A stretch of 64,000 nucleotides of DNA from Trichocladium uniseriatum (GCA_017139535.1 WOUO01000006.1:806001-870000), one strand, 5' to 3'. Counted from the stretch's first letter, positions 1 to 11,041 are shown. The notes: generated by a model not told the origin, from the letters alone. Program-made: numbers and translations.

Positions 1-1367
1 GATAGTTGAACAGTGGCTTGTTTTGCTGGCCATCCTCAAGAACTTGCCGAAGAGTAACGACTCTACGATCCGAGGACTGTTGCTGCTGCTCCTGCTGGCC
101 CCACCGCGGGTACAGCCCGAAGCGACGGTTCCTGGAATCCGCAATGTACCCATAACAGTCTACAGGTTTGGATGTATGGCATTTATCCTTAGCAACCCTC
201 TTCTCCATGACACTTTGGCAAAGGTTTGAGATGGTGTGGTTGGCATGTGCTGGCGTTTCGGTTGGTCCAACAGTCAAGTCCTTCAGCAACTCCTCAACCT
301 GTATGGTTGGAACTTCCGGTTGCTTCTCTGGTTTGAAACTTATACTTTTTGACCAGCGCACAGTCCGGGAGAGCAGCTTCTTAGACCTTATTCCGTGTTT
401 TGGAGCTGAATTAGGCTCTGCCGGGGTAGCTGGAGGGGATGCTTCAGAACCAACTTCCTTGACTGCTTCTGGTTCAACGACTCGTATGCTAATATTGTCC
501 CAGTGGGATAGGGTCTGAGCTGTCGGCCCCTCTAGAACGCCATGGGATCCCAGAACCACATGAAAGTCGACAGCTTTGGAGGCCATATCGTCGCTGTCGT
601 CGGGTAACAGCACAACGTCACCTCGAGAGTTGAGCTCCAAACAGGCGTTATGCGGCTTGATGCATCGACATGTCGTTGCTCGGCGCAACGCCCCAAAGAG
701 TCCCTGTGCTAGCTCACGAACGAGGCGAGTGACACGGACCTGAGAGCGTTGTTTTCGCTCCGGCTCAAGCTGGCAGTTTTGCCCCGCCAGTTTCTCCAGC
801 ACCGAGTTGGCAGCCTTGATTCGGTCCAGGACAGCGTCATAGTCCTTCTTCCTCAAGGTGAATGCAGAGTTCCGCTTCAACTCCCGGAGAATCTCGACTT
901 GGTTCGTCAACTTGGACTTTGCTCTTTAGTTAGCGCCTCAGGACTCGGCACCAGGTGAGGACCAGAGCACAACAACCCACCTGTGTCGCCTTTGAGTCGC
1001 CGTTCTGATAGATACACAACTTTTCCTGCAGTTCTTGCGTCGCCTTGAGAAGCTCCGTTGCCTGCACCATAAACTCGCCATGGGTTCTCCAAAGCCGGAG
1101 TCGAAGTTTCTTTTCGAACGGCGCCCATTCCGGCCCAAACGGTGTATCTACCAGTTTGTCGACCGCAGAACGCGGGGCGATGCCTGTGAGAAGAATCTCA
1201 CATGTGTTTCGGAGGCAAGCTTCTTCGGTTCTCAAGTCCTGGATCAATTCAATAAGACCGCGCCTCGCCACTTTATGCGCCGAAAGAATGGACATATATC
1301 CCTGAGCGACCTTGGCAGCCAGCGGTAGCGCGCCGAGAACGACGCCGACAATTTCGAAACCGGACAT
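1..1367 (-). CDS. DUF7580-type fungal helical protein, N-terminal part (runs off left edge)
   Basis: Two exons are visible: 1367-981 and 916 to beyond base 1, giving about 434 residues with no stop. The chosen start opens with MSGFEIVGVVLGALPLAAKV, the usual beginning of this fungal family: a hydrophobic helix followed by a helical bundle. A farther upstream in-frame start exists but lacks that resemblance. The intron 980-917 has donor GTGGGT, branch GCTAAC and an AAG acceptor; the reading frame stays open on both sides. The last visible segment (GYIADSRNRRFGLYP, then VTLRQVLEDG) matches the core typical of DUF7580 proteins, so a kinase-like or STAND-related C-terminal half is probably cut off by the window edge. 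The role of the family is not established; the N-terminal bundle resembles those of fungal STAND/HET-type signalling proteins, which is inference. It is divergent from the C2H2 gene at 1611, with 243 bp between starts. Confidence 0.82.
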
Positions 1368-1610
1368 GACAACCAGTGTTGTGACGCTGTTTGTTTGGGA
1401 AAATGGCCAAGGTAGAAGCCCCGTCACTTGGACATGGGCGGGGCGGACAAGGCTTGCCGCAGCTGCCGCTTTGAGAGCAGCCGCAGCTTCACCCCCACCT
1501 TCAGCAAAGCTGAGAGGGTCACACAAGGGTTCAGTAGGGTACAGGCTCATCATCCCCTCTCCAAAGTTCCTTCACTACCGGTAAGAGTTGAATTAAACTA
1601 CCGGCACAGT
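1368..1610. promoter_or_regulatory. Shared divergent promoter of the DUF7580 and C2H2 genes
   Basis: Only 243 bp separate the two divergent start codons, so both transcripts must start from the same short interval. I see no clear TATA box. Co-regulation is an inference from spacing. Confidence 0.5.
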
Positions 1611-3951
1611 ATGGAGGACAGACATTCTCCTCGGATTCCCGCACTTGTTGTGCACATTCTCTCCTTGTTCAAGACGTTCGTCTCTGGTCTAGCAGAAGAC
1701 CTAAGACAGGCGTCCACAGCAGCCTCACATCAGGCAAGATTCAAGTTGTGGGCGGGAAGTCTCGGTGCTCATCGCCCGGCGGGATATCGCTCGCTCGAAT
1801 ACCGCCTACGAGATTCATCCTTCATACGCAGCCATGTGGCCTCGCTGCTACGAGACCTCAGCAACTCGATTAATGACGGTATTTCTCGCTGCTATTCGCC
1901 ATGTCCATAATGCATTCTAACGGAAACAGGAATCTCGGTGGCCGTGGCAGGCCCCATAGCCGGACAGGAGACGGACGAAAGGAGCCTGGATGCTGTCGCA
2001 ACGGAACTGGACGAGTACTTCAAGTCGGATGAAACCTCTGAAATATCCGAGGTTGATTCCATCCTCAGGAGTATTAGCCACACTATTGATTGCCTTATGA
2101 GGCTCTCCATGGCAATTCGCAACCCAGCACCCTACGATCAGTTCCGATCGCGAGCTGGGGCCGAGGTTGGGTATTACCAGCCTTGGGACGTTCAGCATGC
2201 CCGTGACAAGTTTCCAGATGCGAACATCAAAACGACTGAGCTGATTGGGAGAGCCATGACCCAGCGCCGTATGTACTTCAAGTACAGGGAAGACCACTCT
2301 GGCCGGCTTGCTCAGGGGTTGGATTCTGGTACAGACGTGGGAGGGGATGGAGCAACAACAGTCGCCTCACCGGTCCCCGAGCATCTCATCGACTTGCCCA
2401 GTGACCAAACGCCGCCCGCAAATGATATGACAGTGTTTAATGACGCCCTGTCCGACATCTCTGGCACCTCATTTGCACCGTCAAGCTCCGGTCGGGACAG
2501 GGCACTAGAGCCACCAATACCCAAGGGCTACGGCGAGGGACCAGTCAAGTGCCCATTTTGCCACATGATCATACAGATTGATACACAGGATGCATGGAGG
2601 TAAGTCAAGGAACCTCAGGATATTGATCCATCATGTCTGTGTCATTAACGAGCTTCCCTACAATAGAAAACACGTCTTCAGAGACCTCCGCCCGTACAAC
2701 TGCCTTGTTGAAGACTGTCTGACACCGAACCATCTGTACTTGCGCCGTCGAGAATGGATCAAACACATGGAACTTGAACATTGGAGAGTCTGGAAATGCA
2801 CCCTTGGATGCGTCTCCGGGACGTTTCCAACTGCAGGTGACTTCCGCAATCACCTCCACAACGCACACCCACAGAGCATTGCCGTGGCCAACTTTGAAAC
2901 TCTTGTTGACTTGGGAAGCTGCCTCGATCCTACCAAAGCGCGAGGGAAGTGTCCGCTCTGCGTGAGCTATCATGTCGAAACCTGTGCCGATTACGGCCGC
3001 CATGTTGGCCATCATCTTGAGCAACTTGCTCTTTTTACAATTCCCAACATAACCTATGATCACGATCCCTACGACGACGAAGAAGAACAAACAAGCGAGT
3101 TGGAGGACGAACAGGGGGTTGAAGTCGAACAAGATACTGCCGTGCCTGCGTACCAAGACCTAACGACGGTGAGTCACTCTTGAACCGCTACTCGGGGGCA
3201 GCATTGATCTGACGTATAACGTTCGCCGCCGACAGTGGATGATTCAAGAATTGAAGGCCAACTCGGCTAGGTGGGAGCATATCCGTACAGGTCCGTGAAT
3301 AGTTTCTAAGTTGCACCCCTCTAGCTTGCGACAGGTTTTGCTAAAAGATCTTCAGATTTAAGCCAAGGACAACGTATGCCGGCTTGCAACCGCTGCCGCC
3401 TGCGCAAGAGATACTGCGACTGGAATACTCCGAGCTGCAGGGGCTGCGAGGAGACACGTGCCGCCTGTCTTTTCTACGATCGCATCACCGAGAAGCATAT
3501 TCCGAGGAGCGAGATTATATATCCCGAGCCGCGGGTAGATCCTCCACAACAAATGCAAAACCAGGCGGGAAACGAATCTACAGCAGCTCAACGCCAGCCA
3601 AGGGCTATTAGACCTGTCTATATAACGGCTTGCAGTCGATGCCGCATCAGGAAGATCCGCTGCGACCTGAAACGTCCGATCTGTGGGGCCTGTGAAAAGG
3701 CGGGCTGTGTCGCCTGTGTCAGTTGGGACCCCATAACCAAGAGGGAAATACCGCGGAGCGACATGATTGCGGACTCCGAGTTGCAGAATGAGCGATCGCC
3801 ATCCCCACACGCAGGCGCGCAAGAAGTTCATCGGGATGGGCCAGACGACGAGGACGACGGCACCTTCCACGGAACCCCCCGGCTCGACGACAGGCCTCCG
3901 AGACAAGTGTCGGACACTTCTTTCCAGGGGAGCGGTCCTGGTTTGCCCTAG
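1611..3951 (+). CDS. C2H2 fungal signalling-type protein with C-terminal tandem Zn2Cys6 module
   Basis: Exons 1611-1878, 1930-2599, 2667-3168 and 3236 onward. The N-terminal 200 residues (FKLWAGSLGAH, LEYRLRDSS, LSMAIRNPAP, FKYREDH) match the widespread fungal domain that precedes C2H2 fingers in ankyrin/STAND-associated proteins. Then come degenerate C2H2-like fingers at about 297-436, including KHVFRDLRPYNC, WKCTLGC and CPLCVSYH. Exon 4 read straight ends at TGA 3296-3298, giving 500 aa. If bases 3291-3334 (44 nt, GTCCGT...GACAG) are spliced, the frame runs into 3335-3951 and gives 703 aa with two zinc clusters: C516-x2-C-x6-C-x6-C-x2-C-x6-C, and a second starting at C598, each followed by a D-x-I-T-x-x-x-I-P-R-S motif. 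The two units repeat every 82 residues. The alternative is two separate genes (1611-3298 and 3376-3951), but only 77 bp would then separate them. Function is unknown; nucleic-acid binding is inferred from the zinc motifs. Confidence 0.7.
3291..3334 (+). other. Candidate 44-nt optional intron joining C2H2 and zinc-cluster parts
   Basis: The 5' end is GTCCGT (weak), the 3' end GCGACAG, with CTAAG as a possible branch. Removing it keeps the frame exactly; keeping it exposes an in-frame TGA at 3296. Length is near the lower limit for fungal introns. Confidence 0.45.
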
Positions 3952-4172
3952 TTAAGTCGATTTGTACCTTCGCGGAGAGGTCCGGAATGGTGACCGGATT
4001 ATGATAGCGGTAGATGGTCTGGGCGGCGCAATATCATTAGGTATGATGGTTGTTTGCTGGATAAATAAAGATAGTACAGATTGTATTGTACAATACAAGC
4101 TTTGGAGCAACCGCCAGGAGGTCCATGTGAACTCATGGTAGCCTCGTGTCCATTCCCTCTCACCACCGGGTG

Positions 4173-5807
4173 CTACCTGTCCTCATCTTCGTCTCGTCCA
4201 TCCTCGTCTGCTTCATAGTCTTCCGAGTCAGAACCCTCCGATTCATCCGCTTGGTCTGATGCAACGCTGGGGGTTTGAGGGCGAAGGTCGTCCAAACTCC
4301 CGTCGTGGTCCTCTTCGACTAAAACTTGCGAATCCTCCTCCTCCTCTTCTTCCTCTTCCTCGACATTCCCATCGTCTGATAGCGTCTTCACGTCATCGGC
4401 AAACACCACTGTCTTGTGCGCAGGCGACTTGGCTTCCGGTTCCAGAACGTCTCCGCCCCAGGGCTTGCACTCCTTGATGAGCTCGCCGCAACGCAGACAC
4501 GCCCAACCCTCACCTTCCTCCCGTTCTATCCTTGTTGCTAGGCAGACAAAGCAGTAGATGCACCCGCATGGGATAGCCTCGTACGGGTTCGTGATATCCG
4601 TCTGTGCCGACCCAACAACGCCGGCCTTGGCGGCGCCCATCAGCTCCGTCTCGGTCGTCGCCGTGTTTTGATCCTGATAGCAGATGGCGCATGTCCGCTC
4701 GGGCAGAAACGCGTATTCGCCCTTCTTCTCCTCGCTCCCCTCTGCACCTGTGCCCATAATCTTCTTGGTCCTCCGCCATGTCCGTGCCAGCCATCGCCTC
4801 CACCGGTTGATGCCCACCAGCGGCAGCACAAACAGCAGAAACTCGGTAAACGCATGCCACACGAGCTGCCGGTTGAGATACTCAAATGACACCTCGCGAC
4901 TGACCTGGCTCGTCGGCGGCGCCAAGCGCATGCGCAGCACGCGGTCCAGGAGTGTTCGATACCGACCATGCAGCAAAAACACCAAAAACGACGCGAACGC
5001 GGCGCCCGCATGTACCGTCGACAGTGCCGAAGTCCACCGCGACAGCCGCTGCACCCCCTGACTCGGCTCCTCAAACCCGTCATCCTGCTCCATCAACCAC
5101 CCCTCCCACTTCCCCCACACATACCTCCCGCCCACCGTCACCAGCCCATACAGCGACTTCTGCCACTTACTCGGCGCGACCAGCGCCGCCCCACCCTTCC
5201 GCGCATCCGTATACTTCAGATTCTGCAGCGCCGCACCATACGTCGCGTCGTGGTCCCACACCGTCAACTTAAACAGCACCGCGCGCAGCACCAGCCCAAT
5301 CTCCTCCTCCCAGTCATGCAATATCCCATTTCCCCCCTCACCACCACCTCCCCCACCACCACCATTATAATACTTCAACGCATCCCCCACCTGCCCACGC
5401 AACAGCCCGACCAACTCCTCATCCAACAATTCCGCATCAACCTGCCCGACGCGGAAAGCGGGGCGCGTGCCCTCGCGGCTGGAGAGGGTATCCCACAGGG
5501 AGAGGGTGGAGGCGCCGAGGCGGCGGAGGAGCGGGGACTGGGAGGCGGCGATGCGCGAGCGCAGTTGGGAGGCGGATTGTTGGGTTGCCAGGCGGGCCGC
5601 GACGTCGGCTTCGTGGGCGCGGCGGCGGGCGGCGAGGCGGGTTTGGGCGGCGGCGAAAGTGTTGGTGGTGGTGGTATTATTATTGGGAGGGGTGGTGGTG
5701 GTGGTGGTGTTAGGGGGTGGATTCGGGGTGGGATTGGGGTTGGAGATGGGAACGGGAGTTGGGGTGACGGCGGTGGCGCCGGAGGGTTTTTCGTTGGAAT
5801 CGCTCAT
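4173..5807 (-). CDS. PEX2: Peroxisome biogenesis RING E3 ligase Pex2
   Basis: A single-exon 544-aa protein. The start MSDSNEKP at 5807 is preferred over an in-frame upstream start at 6080, because the added residues look like translated leader. The Pex2/Pex12 N-terminal membrane domain spans roughly residues 70-330 (RLGASTLSLWDTL, VGQVDAELLDEELV, hydrophobic stretches near FASFLVFLLHG and FLLFVLPLVG). A C-terminal RING follows: CAIC, PCGCIYCFVC, CLRC. The usual RING histidine is replaced by cysteine in the CGC step, which fits fungal Pex2. With Pex10 and Pex12 it forms the peroxisomal ubiquitin ligase that recycles the Pex5 import receptor. Low-complexity Thr/Asn/Pro repeats precede the domain, and a long Asp/Glu tail with a run of nine Glu follows the RING. 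It is head-to-head with the acyl-CoA dehydrogenase-type gene at 6403. Confidence 0.92.
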   Translation of the reverse strand: MSDSNEKPSGATAVTPTPVPISNPNPTPNPPPNTTTTTTPPNNNTTTTNTFAAAQTRLAARRRAHEADVAARLATQQSASQLRSRIAASQSPLLRRLGASTLSLWDTLSSREGTRPAFRVGQVDAELLDEELVGLLRGQVGDALKYYNGGGGGGGGEGGNGILHDWEEEIGLVLRAVLFKLTVWDHDATYGAALQNLKYTDARKGGAALVAPSKWQKSLYGLVTVGGRYVWGKWEGWLMEQDDGFEEPSQGVQRLSRWTSALSTVHAGAAFASFLVFLLHGRYRTLLDRVLRMRLAPPTSQVSREVSFEYLNRQLVWHAFTEFLLFVLPLVGINRWRRWLARTWRRTKKIMGTGAEGSEEKKGEYAFLPERTCAICYQDQNTATTETELMGAAKAGVVGSAQTDITNPYEAIPCGCIYCFVCLATRIEREEGEGWACLRCGELIKECKPWGGDVLEPEAKSPAHKTVVFADDVKTLSDDGNVEEEEEEEEEDSQVLVEEDHDGSLDDLRPQTPSVASDQADESEGSDSEDYEADEDGRDEDEDR

Positions 5808-6402
5808 TGTAACGCCGGGGTGGTTTGTGAGGCGCCTGGTGAAGCTGTTGTTAAAGGAGGGAAGGGCATTGTTGTTTGGGGATTCAGATGATTCCCGCGT
5901 CGTGCTTGGTCGGTTGTTGAATGGCTCGGCGCCGGCCGTGGAACCGGGAAGCCGAGGTTGCGCTGCGCGTGCAGCTGAAGGCCGGCCCCATTCTCTGGCG
6001 GGAGTGGAGCAGGGTCCACTTGCCTTGACAGGGTTTAAGTGCCGACCGGGGTCTTTCTCGGCAGGGGCCTTCCATCTCACCCGTCTTCAACTTTCCACAA
6101 AGCACAACAATCTTGAATTGCTCTGTAAACACAGCCAACAAAGTCCAACCGTCGGGTTTTCTGCCGGCTAACATGGCTGACTTGCACTCAAACAACTCAC
6201 CAAGACCGAAGGTTGCGCCTCCCGAAGCTGCTGCTTCTGTTTCAACCATGCTTCGGGTGTCGGTGTTTGGTGCGCAGGAGCCGGGGCTCAGATGACAGAC
6301 CGGGTTTTCCAATGATATAAAAGTCAGTGAGGAGGAGGCATCCAAAATGTTGAATATGTTCCTGTTTTTTCCTCTTGAATCGACGAAAACCCATCCCTCA
6401 TC
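5808..6402. promoter_or_regulatory. Bidirectional promoter of PEX2 and 3-hydroxyacyl-CoA dehydrogenase
   Basis: 595 bp between divergent starts. It holds a TATA box on the plus side (6316) and one CCGAGG (5952-5957), the core of the fungal fatty-acid response element bound by FarA/Ctf1-type regulators. One 6-mer is weak evidence on its own. Confidence 0.5.
6316..6322 (+). promoter_or_regulatory. TATA box of 3-hydroxyacyl-CoA dehydrogenase gene
   Basis: TATAAAA lies 81-87 bp upstream of the ATG at 6403, a suitable distance for a fungal promoter with a short leader. Confidence 0.5.
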
Positions 6403-7302
6403 ATGACACAGTGGAAGCTTCCATCGCCAGCCGGCAGACCGGTTTGCATCATCGGGGCGGGCGTCCTAGGGCAGCGGATAGGCGCTTGTTGGGCAGCCGC
6501 CGGATACAAACTCCACATCGCAGACATCGATAGTCGCCAACTCGAACTAGCCCTACAGGACCTCGAGGCAGAGTTCCCGAGGGAGATCCCTCCGGTCAAC
6601 TTCGACAACACCACGGTACAGGGGTTCCAAGATATCATGCCTGCCGTCCAGGACGCATGGCTCGTCATTGAATGTATCCCGGAGGATATCGGGCTCAAAG
6701 TAGCCCTGTTCGTCGAGCTCGAAAGAATCGCCGGACCAGATACCATCCTCGCCACGAACTCGTCCTCGTACAAGTCACGAGAAGTGGCTGCCCAACTCAA
6801 GCCAGAAACGGCCCGGCGCGTGTTCAATCTGCATTACTTCATCCCCCCAGAGATCCGCATCGTCGAGCTCATGACGAGCGGCTCAACGCACCCAGAAATC
6901 TTCCCTTTCCTTCAGGACCACCTGCGCTGGTGCGGCATGATCCCCTTTGTCGCCCAGCACGAGTCGACTGGCTTCATCGTCAACCGCGTATGGGCCGCCA
7001 TCAAGCGGGAATGCCTGATGGTCCTGTCAGAAGGCGTCGCTACGCCCGAGGAGCTCGACACGGTGTGGACTGAGCTGTTTGTCAAGGGTAGGAAACCTCC
7101 CTGCAAGTTGATGGACTCGGTTGGGCTTGACACCGTGTCGCTCATTGAGCAGCACTACATTTCTGAGCGCCACTTGGATGATCCAGGTGTGATTGCCTAT
7201 CTGCAGAAATTCATTGACGAGGGCAGGTTGGGAGCCAAGAGCAGCAAGGGCGGTCTTTACCCATCCAAGGCCATCGACCCAGACTCGAAGCAGGCTATCT
7301 GA
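6403..7302 (+). CDS. 3-hydroxyacyl-CoA dehydrogenase family oxidoreductase
   Basis: Intronless, 299 aa, the usual length for monofunctional short-chain 3-hydroxyacyl-CoA dehydrogenases. The N-terminal Rossmann fold carries GAGVLGQRIG at residues 18-27 and an acidic residue after the second strand (ADID), which favours NAD. The middle has IECIPEDIGLK, ATNSSS and LHYFIPPEIRIVEL, matching the family catalytic region (ATNSSS-type serine motif; histidine in the NLHYF stretch). The C-terminal dimerisation domain includes STGFIVNRVWAAIKRE and MDSVGLDTV. The reaction is NAD-dependent oxidation of a 3-hydroxyacyl-CoA; the actual substrate may be a short or hydroxy acid, as fungal paralogues vary. There is no PTS1 (it ends in KQAI) and no obvious presequence, so a cytosolic location is likely despite the PEX2 neighbour. 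Confidence 0.85.
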   Translation: MTQWKLPSPAGRPVCIIGAGVLGQRIGACWAAAGYKLHIADIDSRQLELALQDLEAEFPREIPPVNFDNTTVQGFQDIMPAVQDAWLVIECIPEDIGLKVALFVELERIAGPDTILATNSSSYKSREVAAQLKPETARRVFNLHYFIPPEIRIVELMTSGSTHPEIFPFLQDHLRWCGMIPFVAQHESTGFIVNRVWAAIKRECLMVLSEGVATPEELDTVWTELFVKGRKPPCKLMDSVGLDTVSLIEQHYISERHLDDPGVIAYLQKFIDEGRLGAKSSKGGLYPSKAIDPDSKQAI

Positions 7303-7841
7303 GGGCAAACTCATGTGGCAGCACCCAAGTACTGACATGTATGAGAGGTCACCCGGACCATGGCTCGTTCTGCCTTTTTCTCTCCTTTTTCTTTTCCCTC
7401 ATATTTAAAAGAGTTTTGTTTGTTTAAGCAGTGTTACCAAGGGTGTTTGTAACTATGACGTGAGGCTGGTAACTGGTCGGGAAGGGGAGCCGACAATGGA
7501 GTTAGACAGTCACCGGTGCTTTCTCTCCCAATTTATTCATTGTGTTTGTTGGTTGTTGACATGGAAATGGGTAAACTTGGGGCTGTGATGCAATACATGT
7601 ATTGTAAATACCGGTACCGTATAAAGACCCCTGCAATGATCCCTGAACGAGCTGCATCCTGCCCCGCCATCACAACCCCACCAAACTTAGGAACTGCCTG
7701 CAGGCTTCAGCCCACTACAGACCCAACTCGATTGCCCAAACTCGTGCAAACAATCGAAAGACATTGAAGACAACGGGAACCCTCAAAACCGTGAATCCAG
7801 TTACATAGGAACAACCACAATTCACTGCGGGAAGGACCGCG
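7303..7841. other. Intergenic spacer
   Basis: This holds the dehydrogenase 3' region and the KAP120 upstream region. I see no ORF with coding character, no RNA gene and no repeat. Confidence 0.6.
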
Positions 7842-10800
7842 ATGACGTTCGCAATCGAGGTTCCTGGCGAGGCGGCTCCTCTGACCCAGCTGGAGCTGGT
7901 GAGAGCGTTGAATGCCGCGTCCACCTCGACCGATCATGCTCAAAGACAGTCGGCCGGCCAGCAGCTCCAGACATGGGAGTCTGAACCGAGTTATTATCCC
8001 CAACTACAGGTAATTTCCCTCGCTAGCTGAGGCACTAACCCGTGGCTTTGCTGATCAGTTCCCTGCCCTATCCGTAGACAATTTTCCTCGACAAGTCGCT
8101 GGACAAGCAGGTCCGCTTTCTCGCCATCATCCTGCTCAAAAATGGCATCGACAAGTACTGGAGGCAAACGGCAAAGCACGCCATCAGGCCCGAGAACAAG
8201 CAGTTGATCCGCTCCCGTCTGCTACAGGGCTCACTCAACGAAGAGGACGCGACCCTGCTGCTGCACAACTCCCTCGTCACGGCCAAGATCGTCAGGATAG
8301 AGTACCCGACCGAGTGGCCGGACGCTTTTTCCACTCTCATCGAGCTGACCAAGTCGGCCAATGCTTCTAACCCGCTGCAGCTGCGCGGCGCCCTGGTGGT
8401 GCTGCTCCGCATCGTCAAGGAGCTGAGCACCGCCCGCCTCCGCAAGTCCCAGACTGCCCTCCAGGCTGTCACGCCCGAGCTCGTGCAGCTGCTGGGCGCC
8501 ATCTACACCGAAAAGACGGCCTACTGGCAGGACCTGTGGACAAAGGGCCAAGGCGACCAGACCAGTGCCAACTTCGCCATCGAGAGCAGCCTGACGGCCC
8601 TCAAGATTCTTCGACGACTGGTCACTGTCGGCTACGAGCAGCCTCATGCTGATGCCATGGTGTGCGGCTTTTGGTCTCTGTCTCAGACGCAGTTTGACCA
8701 ATTCCTCAGCGGCGTCAGTCAAGACTCGTGGATTCCGGCCCCGTATCAGGACATTGTCGGCAAACATCTTATCCAGTTCACCAAGCTACACATCGACATG
8801 TCGGAAATGCACCCGGCTAGTTTCCCCGTGCTACCAAATTCGATTTCCCTGGTCAAGGCCTACTGGAACCTCGTCAAAAACTTTGCTCAGGTGTTTCAGA
8901 AGTCGGGCGGCATCAAGCAAACGTCGGCAGGCGAAAACCCGAAGCACGAAGGTCCCCTTTCCGAGAAGCTCGCCCTCAAGGGTTTGTTGCTTTTGAGGAG
9001 CTGTGTAGCGACGGCGTACCGCCCGGCACAAACCTTCAAGTATCGGAGTCCGGAGGTGAAGGAATTGGAGAAGCAAGCAGTGCATAGCATCAAGGTCGAC
9101 CTGCTGACTAGAGATCTGCTGCTCGACATGGTGCAGGTCATCGTCAGCAAGCTGTTCATTTTCCGTCAATCGGACCTTGAAGCCTGGGAGGAGGACCCCG
9201 AGGGGTGGGAGTCCCAGGAGCGGACTGAAGGGCAAGCGTACGAGTGGTCGATTCGCCCTTGCGCCGAGCGGCTGCTCCTCGATCTTCTGACCCACTACCG
9301 GGAACTGGGCGAGCCTCTCCTTTCCTACTGCGAGCTCGCCACCAAGGTTGACATGGATATCGTTACCAAGGAGGCCGCATATTGTGCCCTGGGCTGCGCC
9401 GCCGCTGTCATTCACCCGAACTTTGACTTTGACCACTTCCTCACAACAACCTTGGTCAAGGATGCGCAGGTCCAAGATCCCATGGCAAAGCTGCTTCGGC
9501 GTCGGATCGCAATCTTGCTGAGCCAGTGGGTAGCCATCAAACTGTCTCAATCTAGCAGGCCAGTTGTGTATGACATCTTTCGCCACCTGCTCAACCCCGA
9601 AAACCAGCACAATGACGAGGTTGTGCGCATCACAGCTGCGCGCCAGTTCAAACAAATAGCCGATGATTTTGAATTTAGCGGAGAGAGCTTCCACCCCTTT
9701 GCGGCCGACGTCTTTACCCTTTTGGTCAATCTCCTTCAGGAGGTTGATTCGGACGAGACCAAGTTGGCCGTTCTCGAGACGATCCGGGTTCTCGTAACCC
9801 GGATGGAGACACACGTATCACAGTTTGGAGACGCCATCATGCTGACGCTCCCAAAACTCTGGGAGTCTGTGGGCACCGAGGAGTACATGCTCAAGCAGTC
9901 AGTGCTCGCCATCACGTCGGCACTAGTCGTGTCGATGCGCACCGACTCGCAGCGGTACCAAAACGTCATCATCCCGTTACTCCGGGATGCCATGAACCCC
10001 GAATCGGCACTCCATCTCCACCTCATCGAGGAGTCGGTCGAGCTCTGGAAATCGGTCTTGATGCAAAGCTCGCCACCACTGAACCCAGATTTCACGCAAA
10101 TGGTCCAGCTGGCGCTGCCACTACTCGAGTACGACTCGGAAGTGGCCAACCAGTGTCTGGAAATCGTCAAGGACTACATCGTCCTGGCACCACAGGATAT
10201 CTTGACCGACGCCCTCCGCCGCCCCACCCTGGCTGCGCTGGCGAAGACTCTGGACTCAAAGAGCCGAGACCAGTCACAGCTCGGTGCAAAGTCGATCGAA
10301 CTTGTCATCCGCGTAGCCGACGAGCTCGGCGGCACGCAGGGAGTCTCGGTCGTTGTCCAAGACCTGCTCGAAATCGACGTGCTCCGCACCATCCTCGAAG
10401 GCCTGCACAGCGCCTGGGAATCCAGCCAGACGACGGGCCCCAACCGCAAACCGAGCAAGATCAACACCATCAAGGAAACCGACTACTTTGCCATCCTCGC
10501 CCGCATCGCCCTCGCCGACCCGGCCGTCTTCGCCACCATGCTCACCAGCTTCGGCGGCGCCCTCGACCAGGTCTGGTCCTGGCTCGCCACCCAGTGGTTC
10601 GCAAACTTTGACTGCATGGGCGACGTCGAGCGCGAGAAGCTCTCGTGCCTCGCCATCACCCGCCTCTGCGAGCTACCGAACCCGGTCCAGGACCTCGTCC
10701 TCGCCCGCCTGCAGGACTACCTCTCCATGTGGACCAGCGTCGCCACGGAGCTAGTGGACCGCACCGCGGAAGGTGAGGTGACGAGTCCGGATAGTCTGGT

Positions 10801-11041
10801 GTGGAGTGAGGTGGGGCGGTATGAGTATGATACGCCGCTGGACGTGCAGGAGCGGGAGCTGGCGTTTAAGGATCCGGTGCATAGGGTGGTGGCGTTTGAG
10901 TTTGTCCAGGCCAGGTTGGGGGATCTGGTGCAGAGGGTGGGCGGGGAGCAGGCGTTTGAGGCGGGGTGGGCGGTGAATGTGGATCGGGATGTGCTGGCTG
11001 GGTTTCAGAGGCTGGGTCAGGAGCTGGGGAAGGGGAATTGA
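7842..11041 (+). CDS. KAP120: Karyopherin Kap120 / importin-11 family nuclear transport receptor
   Basis: Exons 7842-8009 and 8078-11041, 1043 aa; yeast Kap120 is of similar length. The intron uses donor GTAATT and acceptor CCGTAG; an earlier CAG (8056-8058) would break the frame. The N-terminal importin-beta domain is clear: TSTDHAQRQSAGQQLQTWE, then FLDKSLDKQVRFLAIILLKN and KYWRQTAKHAIRPENK. The rest is an uninterrupted helical solenoid with the conserved EYPTEWPDAF and DWEEDPEGWES-type stretch (here LEAWEEDPEGWESQ), diagnostic of the Kap120/importin-11 branch. It carries cargo such as ribosome-assembly factors through the nuclear pore in a Ran-dependent way (family knowledge). It lies 650 bp upstream of LeuRS on the same strand. 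Confidence 0.93.

Noticed and set aside
5808..6080. N-terminal extension of PEX2 to an upstream in-frame ATG
   Set aside because: The 91 added residues read as leader sequence, and MSDSNEKP at 5807 is a normal start; the domain needs nothing upstream.
8059..8077. Earlier acceptor (CAG at 8056-8058) for KAP120 intron 1
   Set aside because: It puts exon 2 out of frame; the TAG acceptor at 8075-8077 restores the conserved FLDKSLDKQVRF block.
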